Shown here in pieces: positions 26,070 to 34,547 of a stretch of DNA of 64,000 nucleotides. This DNA comes from JALHSW01 sp963720675 (GTDB lineage Bacteria > Actinomycetota > Acidimicrobiia > IMCC26256 > PALSA-555). Location of the stretch: the NCBI GenBank assembly GCA_963720675.1, contig CAVRGH010000010.1, positions 372,001 to 436,000 on the forward strand, given 5' to 3'. The position numbers and the translations under genes are program-made. The first letter of the stretch is position 1. Each line of letters begins with the position of its first letter. The notes under the pieces were generated by a model, which worked only from the letters and a program-made list of their open reading frames with translations, made no database searches and was not told the origin of the DNA.

Positions 26070-27572
26070 TCAGTGGGACAGTCGAGCCACCAGCTCGGCC
26101 GGCGTGCTCACGGTTGCGAACAACTCCTCGACGTGCTCCTTGCTTCCCCGGAGCGGCTCCATCATCGGGATCCGCTTGAGGGGGTCCGATCCGACGTCGA
26201 GGATGATGCTGTCCCAGTTTGCCGCGACCACGGCGTCGGGCCAGCGTGACAGGCAACCACCCCGGAAGTACGCCCGCGTGGTCTCGGGCGGCGCGGTCGT
26301 GGCGGCCATCACGTCGGACTCGTCGAGGAGCCGTTCGATCTTGCCCGCGCGGACGAGGCGCTCGTAGAGCGAACGGTCGGGGCGCACATCGCTGTACTGC
26401 AGGTCGAGGAGCGCGAGCTTCGGGTCACTCCATTCGAGGCCGTCACGGTCGACGTACGCGCCGAGCAGCGCGAGCTTCGTGACCCAGTCGAGCTGGCCGT
26501 CGAGCTCGAGTGGATCGCGCTCGAGCGCGGTGAGGACGGACTCCCATCGACCGATCACGGCGCCGCCGACATCGGGACCGCCGCACATCGCGAGTCCCGT
26601 CTCGTCGGCGTACTTCTGCGCGAGCCGCAGGTACTCCCACTGCAGCTCGATCGCGGTCATCCGACTTCCGTCGGCGAGCTCGACCGTGGCCTTGCAGGTC
26701 GGGTCGTGCGAGACGACGCGCATCGCGCCGACGGGGCCCGAGATCGAGAAGTCCTTGCGCCCACCCGCGTTCTCGAAGAAGTCGTCCTCGACCATCGCGA
26801 GCACGATCGCCGTCGTCCCGACCTTCAGGAACGTCGAGACCTCACAGAGGTTCGCGTCGCCCGCGATGACGTGGAGGCGCCGGTACACCTGTGGATCGGC
26901 GTGCGGTTCGTCGCGCGTGTTCACGATCGGACGCTTGAGCGTCGTCTCGAGCCCGACCTCCTCCTCGAAGAAGTCGGCCCGGGCACTGATCTGGAAGTCG
27001 ACGGGTGCCGCGCCGTTCTCGGAGCCGACCTTCCCGGCGCCGGTGAACACCTGCCGGGTGACGAACCACGGGAGGAGGTGGCGCACCAACGTCGCGAACG
27101 GGAGCGCACGGTCGACGAGGTAGTTCTCGTGGGTGCCGTAGCTGTTGCCCTTGCCGTCGGAGTTGTTCTTGTAGACGACGACCTCCTGGCCCGGCTCGAT
27201 GAGCGAGCGTGCCGCCAGCATCGAGCGGGCGAGCACGCGCTCCCCCGCCTTGTCGGCGAGCACGAGCTCGAGCGCGTCGGAGCACTCGGGCGTCGAGTAC
27301 TCGGGGTGCGCGTGGTCGACGTAGTAACGCGCGCCGTTGGTGAGCACCGTGTTGACGAGGTGCGTCTCGATCTCAGGCGGCTGCGTACCCGCTCGCCGCT
27401 CTCCGCGAGCATCGTTCCCGGGCGACTCGTCCTCGAAGTCCCAGCCGACCTTGTGGTGCTCCACGTACCCGTTGATCAGCACGGAGGAAGCCAGGACCGG
27501 GTTGGCGTCGGCCGCGCCACGCAGCACGACGCCGTACTCCGTCTCGATGCCACACACCTTGGGGACGGCCAC
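26070..27572 (-). CDS. dop: Pup deamidase/depupylase Dop
   Basis: A 500-residue homologue of PafA that deamidates Pup-GGQ and removes Pup from substrates. N-terminal VCGIETEYGV carries the metal-binding Glu10, and YYVDHAHPEYSTPE carries the catalytic Asp86. The stretch at about 40-75 (GWDFEDESPGNDARGERR) is the Dop-loop that distinguishes it from PafA. VVVYKNNSDGKGNSYGTHENYL and [13 protein letters not shown] are the nucleotide-binding parts. It lies 43 bases upstream of pup and 70 downstream of arc, all on the minus strand. Confidence 0.96.
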   Translation of the reverse strand: MAVPKVCGIETEYGVVLRGAADANPVLASSVLINGYVEHHKVGWDFEDESPGNDARGERRAGTQPPEIETHLVNTVLTNGARYYVDHAHPEYSTPECSDALELVLADKAGERVLARSMLAARSLIEPGQEVVVYKNNSDGKGNSYGTHENYLVDRALPFATLVRHLLPWFVTRQVFTGAGKVGSENGAAPVDFQISARADFFEEEVGLETTLKRPIVNTRDEPHADPQVYRRLHVIAGDANLCEVSTFLKVGTTAIVLAMVEDDFFENAGGRKDFSISGPVGAMRVVSHDPTCKATVELADGSRMTAIELQWEYLRLAQKYADETGLAMCGGPDVGGAVIGRWESVLTALERDPLELDGQLDWVTKLALLGAYVDRDGLEWSDPKLALLDLQYSDVRPDRSLYERLVRAGKIERLLDESDVMAATTAPPETTRAYFRGGCLSRWPDAVVAANWDSIILDVGSDPLKRIPMMEPLRGSKEHVEELFATVSTPAELVARLSH

Positions 27573-27642
27573 GAATCCAGCCTAGATGCGGACCCCGCCC
27601 CGTTCGCGCCCCCGTTCGGCGCCCCTGGAGTGGCGACTGGGG

Positions 27643-29406
27643 CTAGAGGTACTGGCCGGTGGTCACACGCTCGATCTGGCGTCCGCCCTTGGCTTCGTCG
27701 CCCTCGGACATCAGGGTGCGCACGTAGACGATGCGTTCGCCCTTCTTGCCCGAGATCTTCGCCCAGTCGTCGGGGTTCGTCGTGTTCGGCAGGTCCTCGT
27801 GCTCGCGGAACTCCTGCGTGATCGACTCGAGGAGGTCCGAGGTCGAGATGCCCTTGTCGCCACCGCTGATCTGCCGCTTGATCGAGAGCTTCTTCGCGCG
27901 TCGCACGATGTTCTCGATCATGGCGCCCGAGGAGAAGTCCTTGAAGTAGAGGACCTCCTTGTCGCCGTTCTGGTAGGTGACCTCGAGGAAGCGGTTCTCG
28001 TCGTCCCCGGCGTACATGCGGTCGACGGCCGCATCGATCATGAGCGTGATCGCGCCGTCGGGCCCGCCGCCGGTCGCGGTCTCCGCGTCGGCGAGCGGGA
28101 GCTGCGTCGTGAGGTACTGGCGGAAGATCTGCGCGGCGGCCTCTTCGTCGGGTCGCTCGATCTTGATCTTCACGTCGAGGCGCCCCGGACGCAGGATGGC
28201 CGGGTCGATGAGGTCCTCGCGGTTCGACGCGCCGATCACGATCACGTTCTTGAGCGCCTCGACGCCGTCGATCTCGGCGAGGAGCTGCGGCACGATCGTG
28301 CTCTCGATGTCGGAGGAGATGCCGGTCCCGCGCGTGCGGAACAACGAGTCCATCTCGTCGAAGAACACGATGACCGGCACACCCTCCTCGGACTTCTCGC
28401 GCGCGCGCTGGAAGATGAGGCGGATCTGCCGCTCGGTCTCGCCGACGTACTTGTTGAGCAGCTCGGGGCCCTTGATGTTCAGGAAGTACGAGCGGGTCGA
28501 GCTGTCGCCCGTCTTCTCGGCGACGCGCTTGGCGAGCGAGTTCGCGACCGCCTTCGCGATCAGCGTCTTGCCGCACCCGGGCGGGCCGTACAGCAGGATG
28601 CCCTTGGGCGGCTGCAGCTGGTGCTCGTGGAAGAGGTCCGCGTAGAGGTACGGGAGCTCCACCGCGTCCTGGATGGCCTCGATCTGGTCGTCGAGCCCGC
28701 CGACGTCGCTGTAGGTGACGTCGGGGACCTCCTCGAGGACGAGCTCCTCCACCTCGGGGCGCGGCAGTCGCTCGACGACCAACCCCGAGCGCGTGTCCAT
28801 CAGCAGGTGGTCGCCCGAGCGGAGCTTCTCGCCGACCAGCGCACCCGCGAGCTCGCAGACCCGCTCTTCGTCGGCCCGACCGACCACGAGGACGCGCCCG
28901 GCGTCGGCGAGCAGCTCCTTGATCACGACGACCTCACCGGTGATCTCGGTGCCGCGCGCGAGCACGACGTTGAGGGACTCGTTGAGCGCGACCTCCTGGC
29001 CACGCTCGATCGACTCGAGGTCGACCTCGGGGTGGGCCGAGACGCGCATCTTGCGGCCGGCGGTGAAGATGTCGACGGTGCCGTCGTCGTTCGCCCCGAG
29101 GAACGTGCCGTAGGCGGACGGGGGCATCGTGAGCTTCTCGACCTCCTCGCGCAGCGCCGCGATGTGTTCGCGGGCTTCGCGCAGGGTCGCGGAGAGGCGT
29201 TCGTTCTGGGAGACGGCCTGGGCCAGCTGGCCCTTGGCCTCGAGCAGGCGCTCCTCGAGGGTGCGGACCCGTTTGGGGGCGTCCTGGAGGCGGCGGCGCA
29301 GGACGACGACCTCTTCCTCCAGCGCCTTGGCCTGCGCTTGGAGCTCGCCGACCTGCCGCTCGTACTCCGCGAGGCGTCGATCGTGCTCCTCGGCCACGTC
29401 TGCCAC
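27643..29406 (-). CDS. arc: proteasome-associated AAA ATPase ARC/Mpa
   Basis: A 587-residue hexameric unfoldase that recognises pupylated proteins and feeds them to the 20S core. Residues 1-93 form the N-terminal coiled coil that binds Pup, followed by two OB folds (about 95-225). The AAA domain has Walker A GPPGCGKT (274-281), Walker [11 protein letters not shown] (about 340-350) and [18 protein letters not shown]. The C-terminus is GQYL, the motif that docks into the alpha ring. ATG 29406 gives the full coiled coil. First gene of the locus; about 218 bases separate it from the divergent ferredoxin gene. Confidence 0.96.
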   Translation of the reverse strand: MADVAEEHDRRLAEYERQVGELQAQAKALEEEVVVLRRRLQDAPKRVRTLEERLLEAKGQLAQAVSQNERLSATLREAREHIAALREEVEKLTMPPSAYGTFLGANDDGTVDIFTAGRKMRVSAHPEVDLESIERGQEVALNESLNVVLARGTEITGEVVVIKELLADAGRVLVVGRADEERVCELAGALVGEKLRSGDHLLMDTRSGLVVERLPRPEVEELVLEEVPDVTYSDVGGLDDQIEAIQDAVELPYLYADLFHEHQLQPPKGILLYGPPGCGKTLIAKAVANSLAKRVAEKTGDSSTRSYFLNIKGPELLNKYVGETERQIRLIFQRAREKSEEGVPVIVFFDEMDSLFRTRGTGISSDIESTIVPQLLAEIDGVEALKNVIVIGASNREDLIDPAILRPGRLDVKIKIERPDEEAAAQIFRQYLTTQLPLADAETATGGGPDGAITLMIDAAVDRMYAGDDENRFLEVTYQNGDKEVLYFKDFSSGAMIENIVRRAKKLSIKRQISGGDKGISTSDLLESITQEFREHEDLPNTTNPDDWAKISGKKGERIVYVRTLMSEGDEAKGGRQIERVTTGQYL

Positions 29407-29624
29407 CTCCTCCGGGTGCTCGTCCGCGGCGCGGGGGACGTCGCCGGACTCGCGCGGACCTTACACCGGTGCCCCTGCGGGGCCCGCGCACGTTTCCCGG
29501 GGCATATTCCCCGCCGAGACTGGAGAAAGAGATCCAGTTCGTCTACGCTCTGACACAGACGCCGCGACGTGCGGCCCCCCGCTCACAACGGCGATCAGTC
29601 GACGGCGACGAGGAGATGCCCAGC

Positions 29625-29861
29625 ATGAAGGTCTGGATCGACCAGGACCTCTGTACCGGTGACGGTCTGTGCGAGGAGATCGCACCCGACGTGTTCACCC
29701 TGCTCGACGACGGGCTCGCCTACGTCAAGGAAGGCTCCAAGGTCTTCAGCGACCCGGGCGGCGCCGAGGGGCTCGCCAACATCCCCGATGGTCAGCTCGA
29801 CGCAGTCGTCGAGTCCGCCGAGGAGTGCCCCGGCGAGTGCATCTTCATCGAGGCTGACTGA
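29625..29861 (+). CDS. small single-cluster ferredoxin
   Basis: A 78-residue ferredoxin. The cluster-binding part has three visible Cys: CTGDGLC at residues 9-15, where Gly/Asp replaces a central Cys, and ECPGEC near the end. This is the pattern of actinobacterial 3Fe-4S ferredoxins that serve cytochromes P450 and other oxidoreductases. The acidic surface (EEIAPDVFTLLDD) is typical. ATG 29625 is preferred over 29616 because the GAGGAG ribosome site is then correctly spaced. Upstream, 29407-29624 contains a CGGGGCATATTCCCCG dyad at about 29499-29514 and is probably the divergent promoter region for arc and this gene. Confidence 0.85.
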   Translation: MKVWIDQDLCTGDGLCEEIAPDVFTLLDDGLAYVKEGSKVFSDPGGAEGLANIPDGQLDAVVESAEECPGECIFIEAD

Positions 29862-29964
29862 CTCACTCCCGTGTCCCGTCGTCCCGCCCCGGTGCAGCGC
29901 TCGTCGCGACGCCGGGGCGTTGCGCGTCCGGATCGGGGCGCGCCTCGGGCGCCCTCCGACGGAA

Positions 29965-29980
29965 GTTACCAGCGAGTAAC
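29965..29980. promoter_or_regulatory. candidate TetR-type operator upstream of the hemolysin III gene
   Basis: GTTAC, six bases, GTAAC (GTTACCAGCGAGTAAC) ends 8 bases before ATG 29989. Short TTAC...GTAA dyads of this size are common TetR-family operators in actinobacteria. A three-codon reading frame (ATG at 29981 ending TGA at 29992) overlaps the start and might affect initiation. No regulator gene is adjacent. Confidence 0.4.
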
Positions 29981-29988
29981 ATGAGTTC

Positions 29989-30651
29989 ATGAGCGCGGCG
30001 CCCACGCCCCCGCACCTCACGGTCAAACCCCTGCTGCGCGGCGTCAGCCACCAGTGGGGCGCCCTCGTCTTCGGCATCCTGGGCCTGGTGCTCGTGTGGG
30101 AGACCCCGGCGTCGGGGCGCGTCTCGGTGCTCGTGTACGTCGTGTGCATCACGACGATGCTCGCGACCAGCGCGCTCTACCACCGCGTGCCGTGGGGCGA
30201 GGTCGGGAACTCGCGCATGCAGAAGGCCGACCACACCGGGATCTTCCTGGCGATCGCCGGCACGTACACCCCGATCGCGGTCATCGCGCTCGACGGGTGG
30301 ATCCAGGACGCGCTCCTCGTGTCGATCTGGTTGCTCGCGGTCGCGGGCATCACGCTCGAGTGGCTGCCGTTCAAGCCGCCGCGTGGCTACGTCACCGCGG
30401 TGTACATCACGATGGGCTGGATCGCAGTGCTCGCCGTCCCCGCGATCTGGGACGCGATCGGCGTGACCGGCATCGTGCTCATCTTCGTGGGGGGACTCCT
30501 CTACACGGTCGGTGCGTTCGTGCACGCGTTCCACTGGCCCGACCCCTGGCCCCGTGTGTTCGGCTTCCACGAGATCTGGCACCTGTTCGTGCTCGCGGCC
30601 GCGGCGCTGCACTTCGCTTGCGTCGCGTTCGTGGTCGTCCCCCTGGCCTGA
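29989..30651 (+). CDS. hemolysin III / PAQR-family membrane protein
   Basis: A 220-residue protein with seven predicted membrane helices, of the TrhA/YqfA (PAQR-like) family. The conserved histidines and polar residues of the putative metal site are visible: SALYHRV in helix 2, ADHTGIFLAIAGTYTPI, and FGFHEIWHLFVLAAAALHF at helix 7. These suggest a zinc-dependent hydrolase fold; the proposed role is in membrane lipid homeostasis. The ATG start follows the candidate operator directly. It converges with the MarP-like gene. Confidence 0.9.
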   Translation: MSAAPTPPHLTVKPLLRGVSHQWGALVFGILGLVLVWETPASGRVSVLVYVVCITTMLATSALYHRVPWGEVGNSRMQKADHTGIFLAIAGTYTPIAVIALDGWIQDALLVSIWLLAVAGITLEWLPFKPPRGYVTAVYITMGWIAVLAVPAIWDAIGVTGIVLIFVGGLLYTVGAFVHAFHWPDPWPRVFGFHEIWHLFVLAAAALHFACVAFVVVPLA

Positions 30652-30666
30652 GCGCGTCGGGCCGGC

Positions 30667-31843
30667 TCAGCCGACGAGGCAGGGCCCGGTGTCGACGGCC
30701 CGGGCCGTGCCGTGTCCGAGGAACGTCCGCAGACCCGCGTCGACCTCGTCAGCCGTGAGCGCGTAGGCGGTGTTGCCGTCGCCCGGGTCGACAGCGAACG
30801 CGAGCCCGACCACTCGACCGGCCCGGTCGAAGAGCGGACCGCCCGAGTCGCCGGGAGCGAGCTCGGCACCCAACACGAACACCGAGCGTTCTGTCGCCGC
30901 CGACCGGTAGATGTCAGTCCCGTCCGCGGTGATCTCCTCCGCGACCCGCGCCGGCGACTCGACGAGCGGTCCGCCCCCCGGGTAGCCGAGCACCGCGCCG
31001 CGCTGATCGACGACGATCGAGGCGCGCTCGGGCGTCGGCAGCGCGAGGCCCGCTTGCCCGTACCAGCGCGAGGTCGCGCGCGGGATCGAACCCGACGACG
31101 TCGGCGGCGAGCTTCCGGCCCGTCTCGCTCGTGACGGTCGTCGCCCGATTCCCGGCGACGACGTGCGCGTTGGTCAGGACGAGGTCGTCGGCCACGACCA
31201 CGCCACTCCCCTGCTGCAGCTGGTCACACGCCCGGCCGTCGACCCGCACGACCGACGGCGTGACCCGCGCGAGGACGGTCGCCTCCAGGCCGGTACCCGG
31301 GGGCACTCCCGCGTCGGGCGAGGTCAGCCGCTGGAAGACCTCGGGGAACGGAGCTTCGCCGACCAGGCGACCGAGGGCGGCCAGCGAACCCGGCGGCTTC
31401 GGCGCGATGCGGTCGACGGCCCGGGCGATCGCGGAGCCCCGCACCGCTCGCGCCGGCCAGCCCGGTGCGTTCGCGAACGCGGGAACGAGGAGCCACACCC
31501 CCACGAGCACGCAGACGACACCCGCGCACGCACCGGCGAGGCGGTCGGGCAGGGAACGCCGGACCGTGCCCGGCAGCGACCGGCGCAGCACGTTGCCCAG
31601 CAGGAGGCCGATGGACTGTCCGGCAATGGCGCAGAGCACCAGGAACGCGAGCGCACCCAGGAGTCGCGTGCGCGGCGTCGAATCGCGCAGCTCGCGGGCG
31701 ATGTCGTCGACGAAGAGCGCACCGGCGACGACGCCGATCCCGAGACCGATCCAAGCGAGGGCTCGGTGGACGAAGCCCTGGCGCCAGCCCGCGTAGGCCG
31801 CGCCGGCCGCGACCAGCACCAGCAGCGCGTCGACCAGGTTCAC
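30667..31843 (-). CDS. marP: MarP-like membrane serine protease with a frameshift near 31050
   Basis: A CvpA/MarP-like N-terminus with four membrane helices (residues 1-130) is followed by a trypsin-like periplasmic domain. Catalytic His is in LTNAHVVAG and Asp in DPARDLALVRA. In the upstream frame the protein then becomes Arg-rich nonsense, whereas the adjacent frame continues as LALPTPERASIVVDQRGAVLGYPGG with Ser in PGDSGGPLFD and a Cys near the end. One extra base around 31049-31056 explains this, so the intact product would be about 391 residues. In mycobacteria MarP maintains pH homeostasis and acid resistance. Either the gene is broken or the assembly is. It ends the long minus-strand operon. 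Confidence 0.82.
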
Positions 31844-31867
31844 CGCGTCCCGATCAGCCGCGCAGGA

Positions 31868-32671
31868 TCACTCGGGCGGCACGAGCAGACGCGCGGTGGT
31901 GAGGAAGCCCGTGTGCGCCACCATCCGATGGTCGGGACGCACCGACTGGCCCTCCACGTGCCACGTGCGCTGGAGCACTTCGAGGGACTCTGCCATCCCG
32001 AAGGCCGAGCCTTCGAGCTCCTCGCGCAACCGGGACACCTGGAGGATCGTCGGAAGGTACGCGAGGAGGATCCCGCCGGGTCGGAGCGCGGTCTCGGCGT
32101 GCTTCACCACCTGCCAGGGCTCGGGGAGGTCGAGCACGACGCGGTCCAGGTGCTCCTCGTCGATGCCGTCGTAGACGTCACGCACCTCGACGCGCAGTGG
32201 CACGTCGTCGCCGAGCATCCCCGTGACGTTCCGCTGGGCGCGGTCCGCGAAGTCGGGCCGCAGCTCGTAGCCGACGACCTGCCCGCTCGGTCCGATCGAT
32301 CGGAGGAGCGCCATCGTCAGCGCGCCCGAACCGACGCCGGACTCCAGGATCCGTGCCCCGGGGAAGATGTCGGCGAGCATCAGGATCGGCCCGAGGTCCT
32401 TCGGGTAGATCACCTGCGCGCCGCGCGGCATCTCGAGGACGTACTCGGCAAGGGTCGGGCGGACCGCGACGAGCCGCGACCCCTTGGTGGTGCGTACGGT
32501 GATGCCCTCGGGATTGCCGAGGAGATCGTCGTGGCGCAGGACGCCGGTGTGCGAGTGGAACTCGCCGCCCGGCTCCAGCGTGATGAGGTGGCGTCGACGC
32601 TTGTTGTCGATCAGAAGGACGCGATCACCGACGACGAACGCCCCTGCGGGCAGGGAGACGGGCTCACTCAC
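31868..32671 (-). CDS. trmI: tRNA (adenine-58-N1)-methyltransferase TrmI
   Basis: A 267-residue SAM-dependent methyltransferase making m1A58 in the tRNA T-loop. The N-terminal beta domain (FVVGDRVLLIDNKRRRHLITLEPGGEFHSHTG) is the TrmI signature; SAM motif I is ILESGVGSGALTMAL, then VVGYELRPDFADRA and DRVVLDLPEPW. GTG 32671 overlaps the stop of the thiolase gene (GTGA). In mycobacteria this gene also lies near the proteasome ATPase. Co-transcription with the U54-thiolation pair upstream puts two T-loop modifications in one operon. Confidence 0.92.
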   Translation of the reverse strand: MSEPVSLPAGAFVVGDRVLLIDNKRRRHLITLEPGGEFHSHTGVLRHDDLLGNPEGITVRTTKGSRLVAVRPTLAEYVLEMPRGAQVIYPKDLGPILMLADIFPGARILESGVGSGALTMALLRSIGPSGQVVGYELRPDFADRAQRNVTGMLGDDVPLRVEVRDVYDGIDEEHLDRVVLDLPEPWQVVKHAETALRPGGILLAYLPTILQVSRLREELEGSAFGMAESLEVLQRTWHVEGQSVRPDHRMVAHTGFLTTARLLVPPE

Positions 32672-33567
32672 GACGCGCGCGCCCGGAGCTTGCAGAACGC
32701 GCAGACCTCTGCGGTCGTGGGTGCGCCGCACTCAGGGCACGCAGTGAGCCCCTCACGTTCGCGCCCGGCATCGCCGGCGAACCGGGGCTGGCCTCGCTCG
32801 AGGAAGCCGAACAGGAACGCGGCCTTGGCGCCCGGCGAGCGTGCCTCGAGATCGTTCAGGATCTCCTTGTAGCCGAGGTGCTTGTTCCCTGCTGCCATCG
32901 GGCACTCCTCGACCTGGTAGTCGATGCCGCGCACCACGCAGTACGCCGCCATCTCGCGCTCGCCCAGGCGGACGAGCGGCTTGACCTTGCGCGCGAATCC
33001 GTCGCCGGCCGGGAGCACCGGCCGCTGCCGACCGAGGTAGCCGGGGTCCCAACGCAGCACGTTGCCGAGGAGGACCGCGGCCTCGTCATCGAGGTTGTGC
33101 CCCGTTGCGACGACGTCGTACCCGTGCTCGAGCGCGACCGAGTTGAACAGGTGCCGCTTCGACAACCCGCACGAGCCGCACGGCGACCGGTGGGTCGTCG
33201 CTGCGGCGCCGGGGATCGTGAAGCCGAAGTCGTGCCCGAGGTCGACCTCGTGGAGCACCAGGTCCCGCGAACGGGCAAAGGCGCGGGCGAACTCGGTCGA
33301 CTCGTCGGAGTACTCGTCGATCCCGAGGCCGAGGTAGAGGCCGTCGGCGTGGTACCCGAGGTCGACGAGGAGATCCCAGAGCGCGAGCGAGTCCTTGCCG
33401 CCGGACACCGCGACCAGCACGCGCTCGCCCGGCTCGATCATGCGGTGGTCGTGGATCGCCCGCCGCACCTGCTCGCGCGTGTGCGCGACGAAGTGGTCGG
33501 GACAGAACGCGGCGTTGTGTCGTCGGACGTCGATGACCGCGGGTCCGCGGCAGACTCGGCACTTCAC
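32668..33567 (-). CDS. ttuA: TtuA/TtcA-type tRNA thiolation enzyme
   Basis: A 299-residue adenylating tRNA thiouridylase. It has an N-terminal zinc knuckle (C3, C6, C22, H25), the PP-loop SGGKDS (55-60), CGSCG (Cys130, Cys133) plus a third Cys in EECPMA for the [4Fe-4S] cluster, and a C-terminal zinc knuckle (CPECG, CAFCK). Zinc knuckles at both ends are characteristic of the TtuA (s2T54) and Ncs6 groups rather than TtcA. Its start overlaps the stop of a ubiquitin-like sulfur carrier gene, the expected TtuB partner. Predicted product: 2-thiolation at position 54. Confidence 0.85.
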   Translation of the reverse strand: MKCRVCRGPAVIDVRRHNAAFCPDHFVAHTREQVRRAIHDHRMIEPGERVLVAVSGGKDSLALWDLLVDLGYHADGLYLGLGIDEYSDESTEFARAFARSRDLVLHEVDLGHDFGFTIPGAAATTHRSPCGSCGLSKRHLFNSVALEHGYDVVATGHNLDDEAAVLLGNVLRWDPGYLGRQRPVLPAGDGFARKVKPLVRLGEREMAAYCVVRGIDYQVEECPMAAGNKHLGYKEILNDLEARSPGAKAAFLFGFLERGQPRFAGDAGREREGLTACPECGAPTTAEVCAFCKLRARAS

Positions 33568-33764
33568 GCTGCGCCGCCGGACATCACGGGACGGATCTCG
33601 ACGACTGCGCTGTCGTCGAGCCGAGCGTCACGAGCGATGAGCTCGTCGCCTGCGATCACGAGGACCGACTCCGGGTTGAGCTCGAGGCGCTGCAGGAGCG
33701 CGACCACGGTGAGGGGGCCGCGAACCTCGAGCTCCCGCTTGGGGTTCCGCAGAGTGATCTTCAC
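33564..33764 (-). CDS. ttuB: ubiquitin-like sulfur carrier protein (TtuB/ThiS/MoaD type)
   Basis: A 66-residue beta-grasp protein: MKITLRNPKRELEVRG, then LLQRLELNPESVLVI, then DSAVVEIRPVMSGGAA. The Gly-Gly (63-64) near the C-terminus is the site that becomes a thiocarboxylate, but two Ala follow, so activation would first need trimming to GG. The gene overlaps ttuA by ATGA, which strongly suggests the two act together. It could instead serve thiamine or Moco synthesis; the neighbour argues against that. Confidence 0.82.
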   Translation of the reverse strand: MKITLRNPKRELEVRGPLTVVALLQRLELNPESVLVIAGDELIARDARLDDSAVVEIRPVMSGGAA

Positions 33765-33770
33765 TGCGGC

Positions 33771-33968
33771 CTATCGCTTGATCGTTCGGATCTCGACGGT
33801 CTCCCCGGGATCGAGCTCGAAGCGCTCGACCACGACCGGCTCTGCAAGGACCCGCCGCGCGATCCGGACGGCACTCGCCGCGAGGCCGACGTAGAGCCAG
33901 CCGCGCGAACCATCCAGGAATCCACGCTTGAGCCCCGTCTTCGACAGACGGACGAGGATGCCGGCCAC
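33771..33968 (-). CDS. small hypothetical protein
   Basis: A 65-residue protein from GTG 33968. It has a short amphipathic N-terminus (ILVRLSKTGLKRGFLDGSRGW), a hydrophobic segment (LYVGLAASAVRIARRVL) and an acidic end (RFELDPGETVEIRTIKR). It lies between the next small membrane-protein gene (4 bases) and ttuB (6 bases) in a tight operon. No family recognised; it may be a peripheral membrane partner of the small proteins upstream. Confidence 0.55.
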   Translation of the reverse strand: MAGILVRLSKTGLKRGFLDGSRGWLYVGLAASAVRIARRVLAEPVVVERFELDPGETVEIRTIKR

Positions 33969-33972
33969 GGCG

Positions 33973-34182
33973 TCAGACGCGCCGGATCTCGACGACGGTG
34001 CGGCGCTTGCGGCCCTTCCGGCGACCGAGCAGGTACGCGACCAGGACCGCGAGCAACAGGAGACCGAGCCCGGCGGCCACCCCGGCACCCTTCGCGGCGT
34101 CGCCACCGACCTCGGTGCCACCCTGGATCTCGCGCATCTTCGCCTCGATGTCGGCGCGCGTGACGGAACGGGTCTGGCTCAT
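33973..34182 (-). CDS. small single-pass membrane protein
   Basis: A 69-residue protein from ATG 34182 with a soluble helix (QTRSVTRADIEAKMREIQGG), a membrane helix (about 33-50, AGLGLLLLAVLVAYLLG) and a basic tail (RRKGRKRRTVVEIRRV). ATG 34182 overlaps the stop of the holin-like gene (ATGA). Function unknown; the pairing with a holin-like protein and the next small protein suggests a conserved envelope micro-cluster. Confidence 0.6.
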   Translation of the reverse strand: MSQTRSVTRADIEAKMREIQGGTEVGGDAAKGAGVAAGLGLLLLAVLVAYLLGRRKGRKRRTVVEIRRV

Positions 34183-34538
34183 CGAGCCTCCTTCCGGGCA
34201 CGCCAACCGCGGCGCGCCTGCCAGGTGACCGCGCTGCACAACAGCAGCGCGACGAACACGATCAGGTAGGGCGCCCAGGACCAGTCGCCGGTGAACGTCT
34301 CTCCGGTCTCGGTCTGGAGCGCCCGGAGCGCGCCGACGCCGAGGAGGACGGCGCCCAGTCCGAGCAGGAGCGATCCGGCGATGCCGAACGCGATGTATCG
34401 GCCGAGCTGCTGGAGCGGGACGAGCGTCTCCTGCTTGACGTAGGTGATGACCATGTCGCGCAGCTCGAGGACGAGCTGCGGGAGGGGCGCGCCGGACGGG
34501 GCGGGGCCCGGCGTGGTCGCGTCGGTCGGGTCGGCCAT
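34179..34538 (-). CDS. phage-holin-like (Act-Hol-X type) membrane protein
   Basis: A 119-residue protein. After a Pro-rich N-terminus, an amphipathic stretch (LPQLVLELRDMVITYVKQETLVPLQQLGRYI) precedes two membrane helices (about 51-72 and 90-108) and a basic tail. This order matches the actinobacterial putative holin superfamily, which is chromosomal and not evidence of a prophage. It lies 10 bases after dacB and is coupled to the next small membrane protein. Confidence 0.65.
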   Translation of the reverse strand: MADPTDATTPGPAPSGAPLPQLVLELRDMVITYVKQETLVPLQQLGRYIAFGIAGSLLLGLGAVLLGVGALRALQTETGETFTGDWSWAPYLIVFVALLLCSAVTWQARRGWRARKEAR

Positions 34539-34547
34539 CGGGCGAGT

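Noticed and set aside
34179..34538. Prophage remnant indicated by the holin-like gene
   Set aside because: No other phage genes nearby; this holin-like family is a normal chromosomal actinobacterial membrane protein.
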